Shown one piece after another: positions 62,201-64,000 of a DNA stretch of 64,000 nt. The DNA is taken from contig NC_079516.1 of the NCBI RefSeq assembly GCF_000801105.2, positions 50,327,265 through 50,391,264 of the forward strand, in the 5' to 3' direction. The translations under genes were made by a program, and so were the position numbers. The notes beneath the pieces were generated by a model. The model saw only the letters and a program-made list of their open reading frames with translations, had not been told where the DNA came from and made no database searches. The first letter of the stretch is position 1; each line of letters begins with the position of its first letter. This stretch comes from Raphanus sativus. Its lineage: Eukaryota; Streptophyta; Magnoliopsida; Brassicales; Brassicaceae.

Positions 62201-63387
62201 ACTGAAAGTAAGGACTTAGTTATTCCAGGACAAACGAGAACGTCATTTAAGGGAATGTTACCTTGAAGACTAGGCAAAACTGCAGAGCCAATCTGGCTGA
62301 TGGGGAGATACTCACCATTACCTACGAGAACCAAGTCATCACCTGAATAGGCCTGTGACGACTGAAGGTTAGCCGGGTTGTTTGTGATATGCGCAGTTGC
62401 TCCAGAATCTGCGTACCAGTCATGACCAGGAGGATGTGAGGACTCAGTTCGAACAGCAGCCAGAGCATGGGGAGGGTCTTCAGTCTGAAAAGAGTGGTCA
62501 AAACGCTTGTAACATCTTGCAGCAACATGACCAAACTTATTGCAGATTTGGCATGTTGGACGGTTGTTAGCGCCAGTAGAAGAACCACGACCAGCGCCCT
62601 GACTGATTTGCTGTGGAAAGCCGCGACCTTGTGTGGAGTAGCTCCCGCGTCCACGGTGACTACCACGCTGACCACGACCTCGAGAGTAGTATCCTCCTCT
62701 GTTGGCGTAAAAAGCTTGATGAAGAGAAGTTTCGGTGGGAGCTTCGTAGGCAGAAAGCTTTTCATTAAAGCCAATAAGCTTAAAAATGACATCTTCGAAG
62801 TTAGGACCTGGAAAGGAGTCCATGGAGTTCTCGATGACGGTGGTAATAGACTCATACTCCTTGCCAAGACCACGCAAAACACCAAATATTTTCTCTTGTT
62901 CGGACAAAGGAGCACCAATAGAGGCAAGTTGATCGCAAAGGGACTTCATTTCGGACAGGTACTCAGACAACTTGCGTGATCCTTTCTTGGTGCTCTGTAT
63001 TCGGCTCTGAAGATCCAGCTTTCTTGTCGGCGAGACGCGGTTGTACTTCTGCGCTAGATACTGCCACAGTTCTTGAGATGAACGCAAACCATAGACAGAC
63101 TTGATGGCTTCTTCAGAAAGAGAACCAACAAGCCAGGCCATGATGCGTTGATCTGTTCGAACCCATCTTGCGTACTCTGGATTTGGCGTCTCGGTGACAT
63201 GATCTTCAGCTTGGATGGTAAGAATCGGCTGGGGACGAGGAGTTTCACCGGTCACATGACCAAAAAGAGACTGCGAGTGAAGAAAATGCTCAAACTGGAA
63301 CTTCCAAGACAGATAGTTCGAGTCATTGAGCTTGAGAGTCACACACTGTGTGATTGTTAACGGAGAAGAGATTGGATCGTCGTCCAT
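59053..63387 (-). CDS. Copia gag-pol polyprotein, 1444 residues, intact
   Basis: A single frame, starting one base after the primer-binding site. Order: gag UBN2-type domain (about 20-215), Arg/Gly-rich linker, CCHC zinc knuckle (CQICNKFGHVAARC, 279-292), aspartic protease DWYADSGATAH (323-333), pre-integrase VWHMRLGHPH, integrase core (HCDLWGP, VDQYSRFTW, PQQNGLAERKH), reverse transcriptase with LLLYVDDMLL, and RNase H with YGFSDSDWAGC and SSTEAEYR. Protease-integrase-RT-RNase H is the copia order. No frameshift or stop breaks it. The last 64 residues are read through the polypurine tract into the 3' LTR, so the natural end of the protein is unusual. Confidence 0.95.
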   Translation of the reverse strand: MDDDPISSPLTITQCVTLKLNDSNYLSWKFQFEHFLHSQSLFGHVTGETPRPQPILTIQAEDHVTETPNPEYARWVRTDQRIMAWLVGSLSEEAIKSVYGLRSSQELWQYLAQKYNRVSPTRKLDLQSRIQSTKKGSRKLSEYLSEMKSLCDQLASIGAPLSEQEKIFGVLRGLGKEYESITTVIENSMDSFPGPNFEDVIFKLIGFNEKLSAYEAPTETSLHQAFYANRGGYYSRGRGQRGSHRGRGSYSTQGRGFPQQISQGAGRGSSTGANNRPTCQICNKFGHVAARCYKRFDHSFQTEDPPHALAAVRTESSHPPGHDWYADSGATAHITNNPANLQSSQAYSGDDLVLVGNGEYLPISQIGSAVLPSLQGNIPLNDVLVCPGITKSLLSVSKLTADYPCSIEFDADSVIVKDKQTRQLLTKGTREKDLYILENTKFIAFYSHRQQAASGDVWHMRLGHPHQEVLQRLSSNKAVVINKSSLKFCEACQMGKSSRLPFSHSDFVAVKPLERVHCDLWGPSPVVSTQGFRYYAVFVDQYSRFTWLYPLRMKSDFFSAFIHYQNQVERQLDCKIKTFQSDGGGEFTSKQFSAHLTSCGIKHHMSCPHTPQQNGLAERKHRYVTELGMSLMFHSRVPHELWVEAFLTATYLGNLLPSSVLPEHKSPYEVLVGRAPVYTSLRVFGCSCYPFLRPYGQNKFDPKSLHCVFIGYSDKHKGYRCLHPPSGRVYISRHVLFDESSFPYNKEYQSFLQSLDTPLLSAWLYDVEKPQQPVIETPVVDDELLPRRNKPQAAPLLSPASTQSNDSIFSADDFPPLQAPPVVPAAVVQQAPQPEPVHPMVTRAKDGIRKPNPRYALLAVTPQFPEPRSVAAALKDPFWTASMQHEKNNMEITHTWDLVPPEPDIQPISCGWVHKSKLNADGTLNKRKSRLVARGNEQEEGIDFVETYSPVVRTATIRSVLHVAAVKGWKIKQLDVENAFLHGDLKEPVFMKQPPGFEDPTKPNYLCKLRKAIYGLRQSPRAWFDKFSTFLIEFGFKCTHGDPSLFVYLHGDDVMYLLLYVDDMLLTGNNDKLLEQLLVHLNTTFRMKDMGPIHYFLGIQVTTTSDGLFLCQEKYTKDLLASAAMSDCAPMPTPLPSQLDRVSGQDQLFSEPTYFRSLAGKLQYLTLTRPDIQFAVNYVCQKMHAPTVADFANLKRILRYLKGTLRYGLNINSSTGFLLYGFSDSDWAGCRETRRSTGGLCTFLVSNIISWSAKRHPTVSRSSTEAEYRTLSLTATELKWLASLLGEMGISLPDTPELFCDNLSAVYLSANPVMHNRSKHFDTDFHYVRERVALGALVVSHVPADLQLADIFTKPLPQQAFCNLRSKLGVRDAPAPSLRGCISPTAANVSTKAQADIRPTPISSNGHKDSVSEKTKAGLRTGLTAQDIQLSNRFDALGLCAVTC

Positions 63388-63388
63388 A

Positions 63389-63400
63389 GCTCTGATACCA
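63389..63400 (-). other. Primer-binding site of the copia element
   Basis: TGGTATCAGAGC, abutting the 5' LTR; complementary to the 3' end of initiator Met-tRNA. One base separates it from the gag-pol ATG. Confidence 0.9.
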
Positions 63401-63732
63401 TAAAGGCAGTGCAGAGACAGAGTGAAGAAGATAACTTTTATGTTTATTCAAATAGTTTCTTGCTTAGCTTCTACGCTTACAACGCATCCATATTTATACA
63501 GAGTAAAGGTAGATTGAGTAAGACAAATAAGAGGACAGCTCAGCACGTCACAGCACACAATCCCAATGCATCAAATCTGTTTGATAGCTGTATATCCTGA
63601 GCTGTTAATCCCGTACGAAGACCAGCTTTTGTCTTCTCTGAAACAGAGTCTTTGTGACCGTTAGAAGAGATAGGAGTGGGCCTGATATCAGCTTGGGCTT
63701 TAGTAGAAACGTTTGCAGCAGTTGGGCTTATA
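63401..63732 (-). repeat. 5' LTR of the copia element
   Basis: 332 bp, apparently identical to the 3' LTR. Should contain the element's promoter on the minus strand. Confidence 0.95.
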
Positions 63733-63954
63733 TCCAACACTGTGGATGACATCACTAGCTTGTCCATGGAACCCAACGATCTTATGGCCATTCTCTCCAA
63801 GAGTGAACTTCTCACCAGAATCCATTCCAAACTGACTTGACTCCCTTTTGTTCGTCTTGAACTGAAGAGATATAATTATTGGCTCCTCGACTCCAAAAAT
63901 CTTATCGTAGTAGCCTACCAAGGTCGTGATATATTCACCATTCTCAAGAACAAA
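63733..63954 (-). pseudogene. Jacalin-related lectin, last exon, interrupted by the copia element
   Basis: An exon begins after an AG acceptor (63955) and reads [20 protein letters not shown], then [32 protein letters not shown] and SDVIHSVG. These are the conserved strands of a jacalin mannose-binding domain. The frame then runs into the LTR at the TCCAA duplication. Jacalin-related lectins bind mannose-type glycans, many of them in myrosinase-associated or defence settings in Brassicaceae. Upstream exons lie right of the window. The Arabidopsis region has JAL22/JAL23 next to At2g39300. The insertion removes only about ten C-terminal residues and replaces them with LTR-encoded ones, so partial function cannot be excluded. 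Confidence 0.85.
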
Positions 63955-64000
63955 CTGAAAAATCATTAAAAACATCAAAGATATGTGTCAGAATCTAGCG

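Larger units (their letters stand above)
58914..63732 (-). mobile_element. Intact Ty1/copia LTR retrotransposon, 4819 bp
   Basis: Two 332-bp LTRs (58914-59245 and 63401-63732) appear identical base for base, with TCCAA duplications outside. The element is transcribed on the minus strand. The primer-binding site TGGTATCAGAGC (63400-63389) directly follows the 5' LTR and is complementary to initiator Met-tRNA. The polypurine tract (TTTGAGGGGGTG, about 59257-59246) directly precedes the 3' LTR. One unbroken gag-pol frame lies between. LTR termini are TATAAG and CCTTTA, not the usual TG and CA. Identical LTRs imply a very recent insertion. Confidence 0.95.

Overview
This is plant nuclear DNA: AT-rich intergenic sequence, genes split by GT-AG introns, and homologues of Arabidopsis genes. 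Gene content and order follow, from memory, the Arabidopsis chromosome 2 interval around At2g39090 to At2g39330. Several genes I expect from that interval are absent or decayed, and there are many transposable elements. This suggests one fractionated subgenome copy in a Brassica- or Raphanus-like crucifer. The species and all orthologue names are inference; no search was run.

Layout. 1-2525 (-): 5' two-thirds of APC7. 4287-6699 (+): receptor-like cytoplasmic kinase of the PBL38 type. 6895-7380 (+): decayed WTF9-like (PORR domain) pseudogene. 7657-11428 (-): vacuolar amino-acid transporter of the AVT1C type, with one U12-type AT-AC intron. 11969-16707 (-): a Helitron with both termini. 20015-22684 (+): SVR1-type chloroplast pseudouridine synthase. 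24-36 kb: gene-poor stretch with MITEs, a tRNA-derived SINE dimer, a second Helitron-like element, the MIR160a locus (hairpin about 30987-31098), a complete TRIM element and a 102-bp tandem repeat. 36839-38853 (-): nodulin-like MFS transporter. 41025-42828 (-): patatin-like protein of the PLP6 / pPLA-III type. 43992-44810: foldback element of telomere-like repeats. 48151-49428 (+): organellar adenylate kinase. 49894-52572 (-): coiled-coil protein. 54317-57460 (-): long coiled-coil protein resembling At2g39300. 58879-63954 (-): last exon of a jacalin-related lectin, split by an intact Ty1/copia element at 58914-63732.

The exon models of eight genes (kinase, AVT1C, SVR1, MFS, PLP6, adenylate kinase and both coiled-coil proteins) were built by hand from splice sites and keep one open frame whose total length divides by three. 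The genes have unrelated roles (cell cycle, immunity, transport, plastid RNA, lipid, auxin through miR160), as expected in a plant chromosome. The most informative non-genic events are the very recent copia insertion into the lectin gene, the loss of WTF9, the two Helitrons and a set of elements bounded by clear target-site duplications.
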